In this document: piece after piece, positions 1-8,501 of the stretch
Layout of the letters: every line of letters begins with the position of its first letter
Numbering within the stretch: the stretch's first letter is position 1
Assembly (NCBI GenBank): GCA_025927435.1
Contig: JAICLM010000038.1
Coordinates: 1 to 12,033 of the forward strand
Source of the DNA: Thermoleophilia bacterium
GTDB lineage: Bacteria; Actinomycetota; Thermoleophilia; Gaiellales; Gaiellaceae
Direction of reading: 5' to 3'
DNA length: 12,033 nucleotides
The notes under the pieces: model-generated
Database searches by the model: none
What the model saw: the letters and a program-made list of their open reading frames with translations, nothing else
Told to the model about the DNA's origin: nothing
Position numbers and translations under genes: made by a program

Positions 1-1
1 C

Positions 2-307
2 GACGCTGCGAACCTCAACCTCCCCCTCGCTCCGGGAACCGGTGACGAGGGCTGGCTTGCCGCCGTGCGCGAGGCGGCAGCCTTCGCCGCGCCCGCGCGC
101 GCCCTCGTCGTGGCGCTCGGTGTCGACGCCGCGGCGGGCGATCCGGAGAGCCCGCTCGAGGTGACGCCCGCGGGGTACCACGAGGCGGGCCGGATCCTCG
201 GCGAGCTCGGCCGCCCCACCGTCGTCGTCCAGGAAGGCGGATACGACCTCGCCACGATCGGGTCGCTGGTCGTCGAGACCCTGACCGGTGTAGAAAGCAG
301 CGCATGA
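2..307 (+). CDS. Histone deacetylase family protein (acetylpolyamine amidohydrolase/AcuC-like), C-terminal fragment
   Basis: Only the last ~101 codons are in the window; the reading frame is open from base 2 and the start lies upstream. The visible part begins with NLNLPLAPGTGDEG, the segment that in class I/II-type deacetylases precedes the second half of the metal site. The motif GVDAAAGDP follows; its first Asp (codon 125-127) aligns with the Zn-binding Asp of the family GxDxxxxDP motif. The motif EGGYDL holds the Tyr (codon 242-244) that aligns with the transition-state Tyr. These proteins are Zn hydrolases that remove acetyl groups from lysine, polyamines or small acetylated amines in the cytoplasm. 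The substrate cannot be told from this fragment. The stop overlaps the next gene's ATG (ATGA), which indicates coupling to the S66 peptidase. Family assignment is firm; specificity is unknown. Confidence 0.9.
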   Translation, partial: DAANLNLPLAPGTGDEGWLAAVREAAAFAAPARALVVALGVDAAAGDPESPLEVTPAGYHEAGRILGELGRPTVVVQEGGYDLATIGSLVVETLTGVESSA

Positions 308-1251
308 AACCGCTTCCGGACGGCGGCACGATCGGCGTCGGCGCATTCGCCAGCTCGTACGACATGCGCTCGGAGGTCGAGCGCGGCGTCGAGTGGTGGG
401 AGAGCCGCGGCTACCGGGTGAAGCTCGCCCCGGGCGCCTACGCGCGCGACGACTACGTCGCCGGCGACGCCCGCAGCCGCACCGACGACCTGCACGCACT
501 CTTCGCCGACCCGGAGGTCGACGTCGTCCAGACGCTCCAGGGCGGTTTCGGCTCGAGCGAGCTGATCCCCCACCTCGACTTCGACCTCATCGCCGCCAAC
601 CCGAAGCCGTTCGTCGGCTACTCGGACATCACGTCGTTGCACGTGCCGATCCGACAGCGCGCCGGCTTCCCCACCTTCTACGGGTACGGCCTGATGGGAG
701 TCGGCGACCCCGAGACGAGCGATTTCACGCGGGAGCGGCTACTCGCCGTGCTCCGCGGCGACGTCACCGGCCCGGTGCCCCCGGATCCCGACGATCCGTA
801 CGTGCGCGCGATCGCACCCGGCCGCGCGACGGCGCCGCTCGTCGGCGGCTGCCTCTGGCTCCTCCTGCAGACGCTCGGCACCCCGTGGGAGCTCGAGACC
901 GACGGCGCGATCCTCTTCTTCGAGGACACGCACGCGCCGCCGTACTACGTCGACGGGCAACTGACCCAGCTCCGTCACGCGGGGAAGCTCGACAACCTCG
1001 CGGGAGTCGTCGTCGGCGAGATGAACAAGTGCGACTACGGCGACCTGCCGCGCGACGTCTCCGACTGGCGGGCGACGAAGTCGATCGAGGACGTGCTCGA
1101 CAAGCATCTTCAGGAGCTCGGCGTGCCCGTGCTCTACAGGCTGCCGCTCGGACACGGCAAGCACCTGGCTTCCATTCCGCTGGGTGTCCGTTGTACGCTC
1201 GACGCGGACGCACGGACGTTGACGGTCGAGGGGTCCCCATTTCAAGCGTGA
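304..1251 (+). CDS. S66 family serine peptidase (LD-carboxypeptidase / MccF-like)
   Basis: A 315-residue protein of typical length for family S66, which includes the murein tetrapeptide LD-carboxypeptidase LdcA and the microcin C self-immunity peptidase MccF. Recognisable blocks are the GGFGS turn (residues 80-84), GYSDIT (105-110) carrying the presumed nucleophile Ser107, GGCLWLL (181-187), FFEDT (205-209) with the presumed catalytic Glu207, and LGHGKH (282-287) with the presumed His284. The Ser-Glu-His triad therefore looks intact. There is no signal peptide, so it should act in the cytoplasm on imported or recycled peptides. The start is the ATG that overlaps the upstream stop by 4 bases; a weak GAAAG at 293-297 is the only ribosome-site candidate. 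The next gene, 29 bases downstream, is a peptide-type binding protein, which supports a role in trimming imported peptides such as murein tetrapeptides. Whether it is LdcA-like or MccF-like in specificity is not resolved. The GGCL block replaces the more usual GGNL. Confidence 0.9.
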   Translation: MKPLPDGGTIGVGAFASSYDMRSEVERGVEWWESRGYRVKLAPGAYARDDYVAGDARSRTDDLHALFADPEVDVVQTLQGGFGSSELIPHLDFDLIAANPKPFVGYSDITSLHVPIRQRAGFPTFYGYGLMGVGDPETSDFTRERLLAVLRGDVTGPVPPDPDDPYVRAIAPGRATAPLVGGCLWLLLQTLGTPWELETDGAILFFEDTHAPPYYVDGQLTQLRHAGKLDNLAGVVVGEMNKCDYGDLPRDVSDWRATKSIEDVLDKHLQELGVPVLYRLPLGHGKHLASIPLGVRCTLDADARTLTVEGSPFQA

Positions 1252-1270
1252 CCAAGCTCGGGGGCTAAAG

Positions 1271-1276
1271 GGAGGG
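1271..1276 (+). promoter_or_regulatory. Ribosome binding site of the binding-protein gene
   Basis: GGAGGG with a 4-base spacer precedes the ATG at 1281. It is the best Shine-Dalgarno match on the plus-strand operon. It fits the need to make far more binding protein than permease or ATPase, since the other genes mostly rely on weaker sites within overlaps. Confidence 0.65.
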
Positions 1277-1280
1277 CAAG

Positions 1281-2948
1281 ATGACGAAGAAGAGGTTGCT
1301 CGCGGCGCTACCGCTGTTCCTCGGGGCGCTGACACTCGCTATCGCGGCAACCGGCTGCGGTGGCTCGAAGAGCAGCACCAGCAGTAGCAGCAGCAGCGGC
1401 GGCACCTTCCGCCTCGGCACGGCCAGCGGCATCGACTCCCTCAACCCCTACGTGGCCTTCAACCAGGACGCCTACAGCGCGTTCGAGTACACCTATCCGA
1501 TCCTCGTCCAGTACGACAGCAACCTCCACTACGCGCCGTTCTTCGCCAAGTCGTGGCACGCCTCGAACGACGGCAAGACCTGGACGTTCAAGACCCAGCC
1601 GAACGCCAAGTGGACCGACGGCAAGCCCCTGACCGCGGCCGACGCCGCCTGGACGATCAACACCGACATCAAGTACAAGGACGGCGGCGCCGCGAACGCG
1701 GCGGGACTCGTCAACCACATCACGAAGGCAACCGCGCCTAACGCGACGACGCTCGTCGTCAAATACGACGAGGCGCCCGGGCCGACGTGGGTGCTCGGCC
1801 AGTTCCAGCAGTTCTTCATCCTCCCGCAGCACATCTGGGCGCAGCACATCGGCAAGGACGGCGCCGGGCTCAAGACGTTCCCGAACAACGCGCCCGTCGT
1901 CGGCTCCGGGCCGTTCACCCTCGTCAAGTACCAGAAGAACCAGATCACGCTCTTCAAGCGCAACGACTCCTACTGGGGCACGAAGCCGAAGATCGACGAG
2001 TTCGGGCTGCAGCAGTACTCGAACGACGACGCGATGGTCACGGCGCTGAAGTCCGGCGACCTCGATGCCATCGAGACCGTCCCCGCGACCGCGATGAAGA
2101 CGCTCCGCAACGCCGGCTTCGAGGTCTCGGACGTGCCCGGTCTCGACCAGACCGACTTCATCATCAACTCGAATCCCCAGAAGAAGACGCACCGGGAGCT
2201 CCTCGACCTGAAGGTGAAGGAGGCGTTCGACCACGCGATCAACCGCCAGAAGATCGACGAGGTCACCTTCCTCGGCGCGGCGCAGCCGGCCGTCTCGATC
2301 ATCCCCGCCCCCGCGGGCGCCGGCTGGCACAACCCGCACCTGAAGCCGGTCACCTTCGACCTCGACCTGGCGAACAAGCTCCTCGACCAGGCCGGGTTCA
2401 AGCGCGGCCCCGGCGGGATTCGCGTCGCGGACGGCCAGAAGATGTCCTACAACGTCGTGGCGCCGACCGACGTCCAGAGCATCCCGCGCACCTTCCAGAT
2501 CCTCCAGACCGACTTCGCGAAGATCGGCGTCCAGCTGAAGCAGCAGGCCCTGGACTCGAGCGCCGCGTTCGCCAAGATGACGAGCCCCAACAACACCTAC
2601 CAGGGGTTCGACCTGGCGATGTGGGACTGGACCGCTCTGATCGACCCCGACTTCATGCTCTCGGTCGTGACCTGTGACCAGTACGGCGGCTGGAGCGACT
2701 CGGGGTACTGCGACAAGGACTACGACAAGATGTACACCGAGCAGCAGGTGGCCCCGAGCGAGGCGAAGCGGCGCCAGATCGTCTGGGCGATGCAGGCGAA
2801 GCTGTACAAGGACCGGCCGTACCTCTGGCTCGCGAACGACGACTCCGTGGCCGCGGTCTCGTCGGACTGGGCCGACTTCCAGAACACGGCGCAGGGACCC
2901 TTCAACGAGCTGAACATCGAGAGCCTGACCCAGGTCCACCAGAAGTAG
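1281..2948 (+). CDS. Peptide-type ABC transporter substrate-binding lipoprotein (SBP family 5)
   Basis: A 555-residue extracytoplasmic solute-binding protein of the DppA/OppA family. The N terminus has a basic start (MTKK), a hydrophobic stretch and a lipobox ending ATGC. This predicts lipidation at Cys26 and anchoring to the outer face of the membrane. A Ser-rich linker (31-39) leads to the folded domain. The family 5 signature spans residues ~88-126, with FAKSWHASNDGKTWTF and then KWTDGKPLTAAD. GSGPF (208-212) and the following NDSYW (228-232) are also typical. The length is normal for the family. The start is set by a strong GGAGGG site. It is the first gene of the importer, with two permeases and two ATPases immediately downstream. 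Family 5 proteins bind peptides but also nickel chelates, glycosides or opines. The adjacent S66 peptidase favours peptides, but that is inference. Confidence 0.95.
   Translation: MTKKRLLAALPLFLGALTLAIAATGCGGSKSSTSSSSSSGGTFRLGTASGIDSLNPYVAFNQDAYSAFEYTYPILVQYDSNLHYAPFFAKSWHASNDGKTWTFKTQPNAKWTDGKPLTAADAAWTINTDIKYKDGGAANAAGLVNHITKATAPNATTLVVKYDEAPGPTWVLGQFQQFFILPQHIWAQHIGKDGAGLKTFPNNAPVVGSGPFTLVKYQKNQITLFKRNDSYWGTKPKIDEFGLQQYSNDDAMVTALKSGDLDAIETVPATAMKTLRNAGFEVSDVPGLDQTDFIINSNPQKKTHRELLDLKVKEAFDHAINRQKIDEVTFLGAAQPAVSIIPAPAGAGWHNPHLKPVTFDLDLANKLLDQAGFKRGPGGIRVADGQKMSYNVVAPTDVQSIPRTFQILQTDFAKIGVQLKQQALDSSAAFAKMTSPNNTYQGFDLAMWDWTALIDPDFMLSVVTCDQYGGWSDSGYCDKDYDKMYTEQQVAPSEAKRRQIVWAMQAKLYKDRPYLWLANDDSVAAVSSDWADFQNTAQGPFNELNIESLTQVHQK
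1371..1397 (+). repeat. AGC-rich trinucleotide run encoding the Ser linker
   Basis: Nine consecutive codons, seven of them AGC plus one ACC and one AGT, encode a Ser/Thr stretch (residues 31-39) just after the lipidated Cys26. Such flexible tethers are common behind lipoboxes in actinobacterial binding proteins. The repetitive DNA could vary in length by slippage in steps of one codon. Confidence 0.7.
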
Positions 2949-2956
2949 GGCTCCTC

Positions 2957-3919
2957 GTGCGGGGGACCGACTACGTCCTGAAGCGCGTCGGATTCGCGAT
3001 CGTCACCGTCTTCGTGGCGGTGACGATCAACTTCGTCCTTTTCCGCCTCGCTCCCGGCGACGCCGTCACGAACCTCTCCCGCGTGCCGCACGCGACCCCG
3101 CAGCTCCGGCACGCGCTCGAGGTGCAGTTCGGCCTCGACAAGTCGAAGTGGCAGCAGTACGTCATCTACCTGAAGCAGCTCGCTCACGGAAACCTCGGGA
3201 TCTCGTACACGAACCAGCAGCCCGTGTCCACGAACCTCCGCGACAAATTGATCAACACGCTGCCGATGGTCACGCTCGGCACCGTGTTCGCGATCGTCTT
3301 CGGCACGTTCACCGGGGTCATCGCGGCCTGGCGGCGCGGGACGAAGGCGGAGCGCGCGACCGTCTTCAGCGCGCTCGGCTTCTACGCCATGCCGACTCAG
3401 TGGCTCGGGTTGATGCTGATCATCATCTTTGCGGGGGTCCTGCCGACCGGCGGGATGACGAACGAGTTCCTGCTCGACCCGCCGTTCTGGACGCACGTCA
3501 GGGACCTCGCGTCGCACATCTTCCTGCCGGCTCTGACGCTCGGGCTCGTGCTCTACGGCGAGTACACGCTCATCGTGCGCTCGGCGATGCTCGAGACGCT
3601 CGGCGAGGACTACATCCTCACCGCCCGCGCGAAAGGGCTCAAGCCGCGGACGATCGTGCGCAAGCACGCGCTGCGGAACGCGCTGCTGCCGATCACCACG
3701 CTGATCGCGCTCTCACTCGGCTACATCGTCGCCGGCGCCATCCTCGTCGAGATCGTGTTCTCATGGCCGGGGATCGGCAGCGCCGTCAACGACGCGGTGC
3801 ACCAGCGTGACTACCCGATGCTGCAGGGGGCGTTTCTCGTGCTCACGGTGTCGGTGATCTTCTTCAACCTGGTCGCCGACCTCCTCTACTTCCGGCTCGA
3901 CCCGAGGATCACGGAATGA
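2957..3919 (+). CDS. ABC transporter permease, DppB/OppB type
   Basis: A 320-residue inner-membrane permease. Predicted membrane segments lie at about 11-30, 103-125, 139-161, 187-207, 244-268 and 290-312, the six expected of DppB. A long external loop sits between the first two. The cytoplasmic EAA coupling loop is visible as GEDYILTARAKGLKP (216-230). It is followed by a conserved block ending in FSWPGIG (268-274), the usual DppB signature. The protein pairs with the next permease to form the channel. The start is GTG, 8 bases after the binding-protein stop, with AGGG at 2947-2950 as its ribosome site; no better start gives the usual N-terminal YVLKRVG. The stop overlaps the next gene's ATG (ATGA). 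Confidence in family is very high; the substrate is that of the binding protein. Confidence 0.96.
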   Translation: MRGTDYVLKRVGFAIVTVFVAVTINFVLFRLAPGDAVTNLSRVPHATPQLRHALEVQFGLDKSKWQQYVIYLKQLAHGNLGISYTNQQPVSTNLRDKLINTLPMVTLGTVFAIVFGTFTGVIAAWRRGTKAERATVFSALGFYAMPTQWLGLMLIIIFAGVLPTGGMTNEFLLDPPFWTHVRDLASHIFLPALTLGLVLYGEYTLIVRSAMLETLGEDYILTARAKGLKPRTIVRKHALRNALLPITTLIALSLGYIVAGAILVEIVFSWPGIGSAVNDAVHQRDYPMLQGAFLVLTVSVIFFNLVADLLYFRLDPRITE

Positions 3920-4862
3920 GCGAGGCCTCTCTCTTCGTCGAGGCGCCGCCCGAGGGAGGAAAGAGCCGGCGCGGCTTCGTGCTGCGGACGATCCGCCGCC
4001 AACCGGCGGCGCTGGCCGGGGCGCTGTTCCTCCTCGCGATGACGGTCACCGCGATCCTCGCCCCGTGGATCGCCCCGTACCCCCTGCACGAGCAGGTCGG
4101 GCCGGTGTTCGGTCACCCGTCGTGGCAGCACCTGCTCGGCCTCGACGACGGCGGCATCGACATGGTCACGCTCCTCATCTGGGGCCTGCGCGTCTCGCTC
4201 GTCGTCGGCTTCGCGGCGACGCTCGTCTCGATGGTGATCGGGGGCACGGTCGGGCTGGTCGCCGGCTACTTCGGCGGCGGCACCGACACCGTGCTCATGC
4301 GGATCACCGACTACTTCCTCGTCATTCCCGACGTCCCGTTGATGATCGTCGTCGCGGCGATCTGGGGGCCGAGCCTCTTCCACATCATCATCGTGATCGG
4401 GATCCTGCTCTGGACGAGCACCGCACGTGTGGTCCGGGCCCAGGTGAAGAGCGTGCGCGAGCGGGTGTACGTGAAGCGGGCGCGCGCACTCGGAGCCGGA
4501 CACGCGAGGATCGTGGTGCGGCATGTGCTGCCGCAGGTCGCGCCTCTGCTGATCGCGAGCACCGTTCTGACCATTGCGGTCGCGATCTTCGACGAGACCG
4601 CGCTCGCATTCCTCGGTCTGAGCGATCCGAGTGCGATCTCACTCGGCAAGCTCATCGAGAACGCAGCCGAGCGGGCCGCCATCTCCACCGGCGCCTGGTG
4701 GGCGATCGTCCCGCCGGGCGTGCTGGTTGCGGCGCTCATCCTCGCCTGCAGCCTTGTCGGCGGCGCGCTGGAGGACGCGCTCAACCCGCGGCTGCGCGTG
4801 GCTCACCTCTCGGCGCGCTCGTTTCGGCTGCGGACGCTCGTCGGCCGCGGGAAGGGCGCCGT

Positions 4863-4866
<4 letters not shown>
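3916..4866 (+). CDS. ABC transporter permease, DppC/OppC type
   Basis: A 316-residue permease and the partner of the upstream DppB-like protein. The N-terminal cytoplasmic tail (1-30) leads into membrane segment 1 at about 31-52. Further segments lie near 86-118, 132-168, 206-232 and 263-285. The EAA loop reads VYVKRARALGAGHARI (184-199) and contacts the ATPase Q-loops in this family. IIWGLRVSLVVG-like sequence at 88-98 is a DppC hallmark. The start is the ATG that overlaps the previous stop, with GAGGA at 3904-3908 seven bases ahead. The C-terminal ~25 residues after the last membrane segment are basic and slightly longer than usual. Its stop overlaps the ATG of the first ATPase gene. Confidence 0.95.
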
Positions 4867-5827
<961 letters not shown>

Positions 5828-5831
<4 letters not shown>

Positions 5832-6844
5832 GCGCGGAGCCGGCCCTCCTCGAGGTCGAGGACCTCGTCGTCCGCTACCCGATCCACCGCGGTCTGGTCG
5901 GGTCGGCCACCCGCCGGCCGCGCCGCAGCGTGCATGCCGTCGAGGGTGTGTCGCTGTCGCTGCGGCGGGGAGAGATGCTCGCCCTCGTCGGCGAGTCGGG
6001 GTGCGGCAAGACGACGACCGCCCAGGCGGTGCTGCGGCTCGTCGATCCGGTCTCCGGCTCGATCCGCTTCGACGGCCGCAACCTCGTGCCGCTCGGCGCG
6101 CGCGAGCTTCGCCCGCTCCGCCGCCGGATCCAGGTCGTCTACCAGGATCCGTACGAGTCGCTCGACCCGCGGTTCCGCGTTCGGGCGGCGGTCGAGGAGC
6201 CGCTCCTGATCCACCGTCTCGGAGGCTCGAAAGCCGAGCGGGCGGCACGGGTCCGCGAGGCGCTCGTGCGCGTCGAGCTCTCCCCACCGGAGCTCTACCT
6301 CGACCGCTATCCGCACGAGCTCTCCGGCGGCCAGCGCCAGCGGGTGGCGATCGCGGCGGCGCTCGTCCTCGAGCCCGAGGTGCTCGTCGCCGACGAGCCG
6401 GTCTCGATGCTCGACGTCTCGGTCCGGGCGGGCGTGCTCAACGTGCTCGACGGCCTGCGCGAGCAGGGCCTCGCGATCCTGATGATCACGCACGACCTCT
6501 CGACGGCGGTCCGCTTCGCGCAGCGGATCGCCGTCATGTACCTCGGCCGCATCGTCGAGGAAGGGCCTGCCGCAGCGGTCGTCGGCAACCCGCAGCACCC
6601 GTACACGAAGGCGCTGCTCTCGGTCGTGCCGCGGCGCGACCCGCGCGACCGGACCCGCCCGCAGATCCTGCGCGGCGAGACGCCCGACGCCGTCGCGATC
6701 CCGAGCGGCTGCCGCTTCCACCCGCGGTGCCCCGTCGCGATCGAGCGCTGTTCGCACGAGGATCCCCCGCTGGCGCAACCCACCTCGGCCGAGGAGGGAC
6801 ATCGCGCCGCGTGTCTGCTCCTGCCCTCCGCTACGGACTCATGA
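5828..6844 (+). CDS. ABC transporter ATP-binding protein, DppF/OppF type
   Basis: A 338-residue second ATPase, expected to form the heterodimer with the DppD-like protein. Motifs are Walker A GESGCGKT (55-62), Q-loop Gln106 in YQDPYESLDPR, signature LSGGQ (165-169), Walker B VLVADE (185-190) followed by PVSMLD, and switch His222. The EPVSMLD form is common in DppF-type subunits, where DppD has EPTTALD. A C-terminal Cys set (295, 301, 308, 329) matches that of its partner. The start is ATG 5828 within an ATGA overlap, with GAAGG at 5816-5820 seven bases ahead. It is the last gene of the operon. Its final 14 bases overlap the 3' end of the convergent phospholipase D-like gene. Confidence 0.96.
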
Positions 6845-8501
6845 CGAGCACCGTCCGCTCCCGGCTCTTGGGGCTGCCGGGCTCGTAGTACGGCGCGGCC
6901 CAGTTGGCGCTGCGACCGGCGAGCTGGAGCGGCTTGTCGTCGGTGGCCGTCTCCATCACGGCACGGAAGCGGTAGTGGTCGACGAGCTTGATCGCCTCGA
7001 TCGCGTACTTGGTCGCGATGTCGCGGTCGGCGAAGCAGACGAGGTTGTCACCGTTCTCATGCTCGCCGCCCTTGGCGAGATTCGAGGAACCGCCAAAGGC
7101 GAGCGGGTTCTCGCCGTTGAAGTCGGTGACGACGAACTTGTGGTGGATGACCTGTCCCGCCCCGCCGCTCCACTCCTCCTGGAACGGCGCAGGGACATGC
7201 TTCGAGAGGTACGAGAACGGGATGAACGTGCCGGGGTCGCCCGACTTCTGCACGCGCAGGTCCCCGTCGAGCCGCTGGGTCGTGCCGAAGGCGTACAGCT
7301 CCGGCCGGGCCGGCAACGCCTTGATCGCGTCGAGCAGCTGTCCCCCGCCCGTGCCGATCTCCATGATCGCGAACAAGACCGAGCTCTTTGCACTCGTGAC
7401 CGCGTCGGCAACACGCTTCAGCGACACGTCGGGGTCGTGATGCGGGCTGAGGCAGACCGAGTAGCTCGGGAGGCCATCGTGGCCGCCGGCGTCGTGCCAG
7501 CTCGCGGCGAGCGGGCTGGACGCGTAGCCCTTCGGGTCGTCCCAGGACTGCTGGAACGCCTGCTCGTACAGCGCCGCGGTCGCGGGGTCGTCGAAGACGA
7601 AGATGTTGTTCGACTGGACGTAGAGCCCGCGAACGCTGAAGTTCGCGGAGCCGCTCAGCACCTTCAGCGCGGCGTCGTCGCGTTTCTGGATCATCACCTT
7701 GTCGTGCGAGAAGCGCTGGAAATGGCCGACTTTGATCTCCGCGCCCTGGTCGACGAGCCAGGCGTGGGCTTTCGGTTCGAGCGCCTTGGCACCGACGTGA
7801 GTGTCGGAGTCGTCGAGGTACATGCGCAGCCGCGAGCCGAGCTGCCCGAGCTGCTTGATCACATCGGGCTCGTCGAGGTCGTAGGCGAAGACGTCGAGGG
7901 AGCGCGACTCGTCGGCGAGCGTTTCCGCGAGGAAGTCGAAGACGAGGCAACGGGCGTGGAAGCCGAGCCAGTGGTACTGATCTTGAAAGCTCGCGGTGTC
8001 GAAATCGAAGGTGGCCGGCGACGGCTCGATGGCCGCGTTGTGGAACTGCTCTGCGTAGGCCTGGGAGGAGACGTACCCGCGGGTGAACCCGAGCTGGAAC
8101 GGCGCCGGCCCCGCGTGCATCAGGTCGACCTCGACCTCCGCGGACGGGCCGGCGGTGAGCGCGGTCTCGCTGCCCGGCTGGAACAACATCGCAGTGGCCT
8201 TGTAGGTGAAGGAGCCCGGCTTCACGTCGGGCGGAAAGTGCACCCAGTGAAACTTCTGCAACGGAGCCTCGTCCGTCGGCGTGTACTTCCGTTGCTGGAG
8301 CTTCGTCGTGCCGGTGAGAGCCTGGCCGAAGTTGAGCCGGTTCAGCACCGGGAACGTCTTACCGTCCGGGTCCGTGTACTCGACGGCGAAGCCGGCGAGG
8401 TCCGCCTGCCGGGATTCGTCCAGATCGAAGGCGAGCAGGAGCGCCCCGTCGCCCCAGTAGGCGCAGAAGGAGAACCCGTCTGACCGCGCGGATGCCGCCA
8501 T
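6831..8501 (-). CDS. Phospholipase D-like protein with two PLD domains and an N-terminal accessory domain
   Basis: A 556-residue protein. Residues 1-~128 form an extra N-terminal region, predicted beta-rich (AYWGDGALLLAFDLDE near 14-29), of unrecognised function. PLD domain 1 carries HDK (266-268), followed by GSANFS (284-289). PLD domain 2 starts near 350 and carries HHKFVVTD (453-460), followed by GGSSNLA (470-476). The second motif is a perfect HxKx4D. The first has Lys273 where Asp is expected, although H and K are kept. The PLD superfamily cleaves phosphodiesters (phospholipids or nucleic acids) through a phospho-His intermediate, with the two motifs forming one active site. There is no signal peptide or membrane segment. 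The ATG start overlaps the upstream phosphoesterase stop as TGATG and has no purine-rich ribosome site, so translation probably depends on reinitiation. Substrate (lipid or DNA) is open; the lipase neighbours favour lipid. Confidence 0.88.
   Translation of the reverse strand: MAASARSDGFSFCAYWGDGALLLAFDLDESRQADLAGFAVEYTDPDGKTFPVLNRLNFGQALTGTTKLQQRKYTPTDEAPLQKFHWVHFPPDVKPGSFTYKATAMLFQPGSETALTAGPSAEVEVDLMHAGPAPFQLGFTRGYVSSQAYAEQFHNAAIEPSPATFDFDTASFQDQYHWLGFHARCLVFDFLAETLADESRSLDVFAYDLDEPDVIKQLGQLGSRLRMYLDDSDTHVGAKALEPKAHAWLVDQGAEIKVGHFQRFSHDKVMIQKRDDAALKVLSGSANFSVRGLYVQSNNIFVFDDPATAALYEQAFQQSWDDPKGYASSPLAASWHDAGGHDGLPSYSVCLSPHHDPDVSLKRVADAVTSAKSSVLFAIMEIGTGGGQLLDAIKALPARPELYAFGTTQRLDGDLRVQKSGDPGTFIPFSYLSKHVPAPFQEEWSGGAGQVIHHKFVVTDFNGENPLAFGGSSNLAKGGEHENGDNLVCFADRDIATKYAIEAIKLVDHYRFRAVMETATDDKPLQLAGRSANWAAPYYEPGSPKSRERTVLVMSP
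6860..6881. terminator. Weak hairpin between the convergent operons (possible terminator)
   Basis: CCCGGC and GCCGGG form a perfect 6-base stem around a 10-base loop, 15 bases past the stop of the last importer gene and inside the 3' end of the phospholipase D-like gene. There is no T-tract on either side, so this would be an atypical terminator at best. In GC-rich DNA such a stem can arise by chance. Confidence 0.2.

Noticed and set aside
1308..2939. 543-codon open frame on the minus strand opposite the binding-protein gene
   Set aside because: It is antisense to a clear family 5 binding protein. Its translation is Val/Leu/Arg/Asp-rich with no domain, as expected from GC-rich codon shadowing.
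4065..4862. N-terminal extension of the first ATPase frame through the permease gene
   Set aside because: The extension is Arg/Ala/Pro-rich shadow of the permease. The ATPase family start coincides with ATG 4863 at an ATGA overlap with a ribosome site. The second ATPase frame has a similar false extension from 4631.
6975..8483. 502-codon open frame on the plus strand opposite the PLD-like gene
   Set aside because: Composition is low complexity (Val, Arg, Glu, Leu) with no motif, while the minus-strand frame has both PLD motifs and coupled start/stop junctions.
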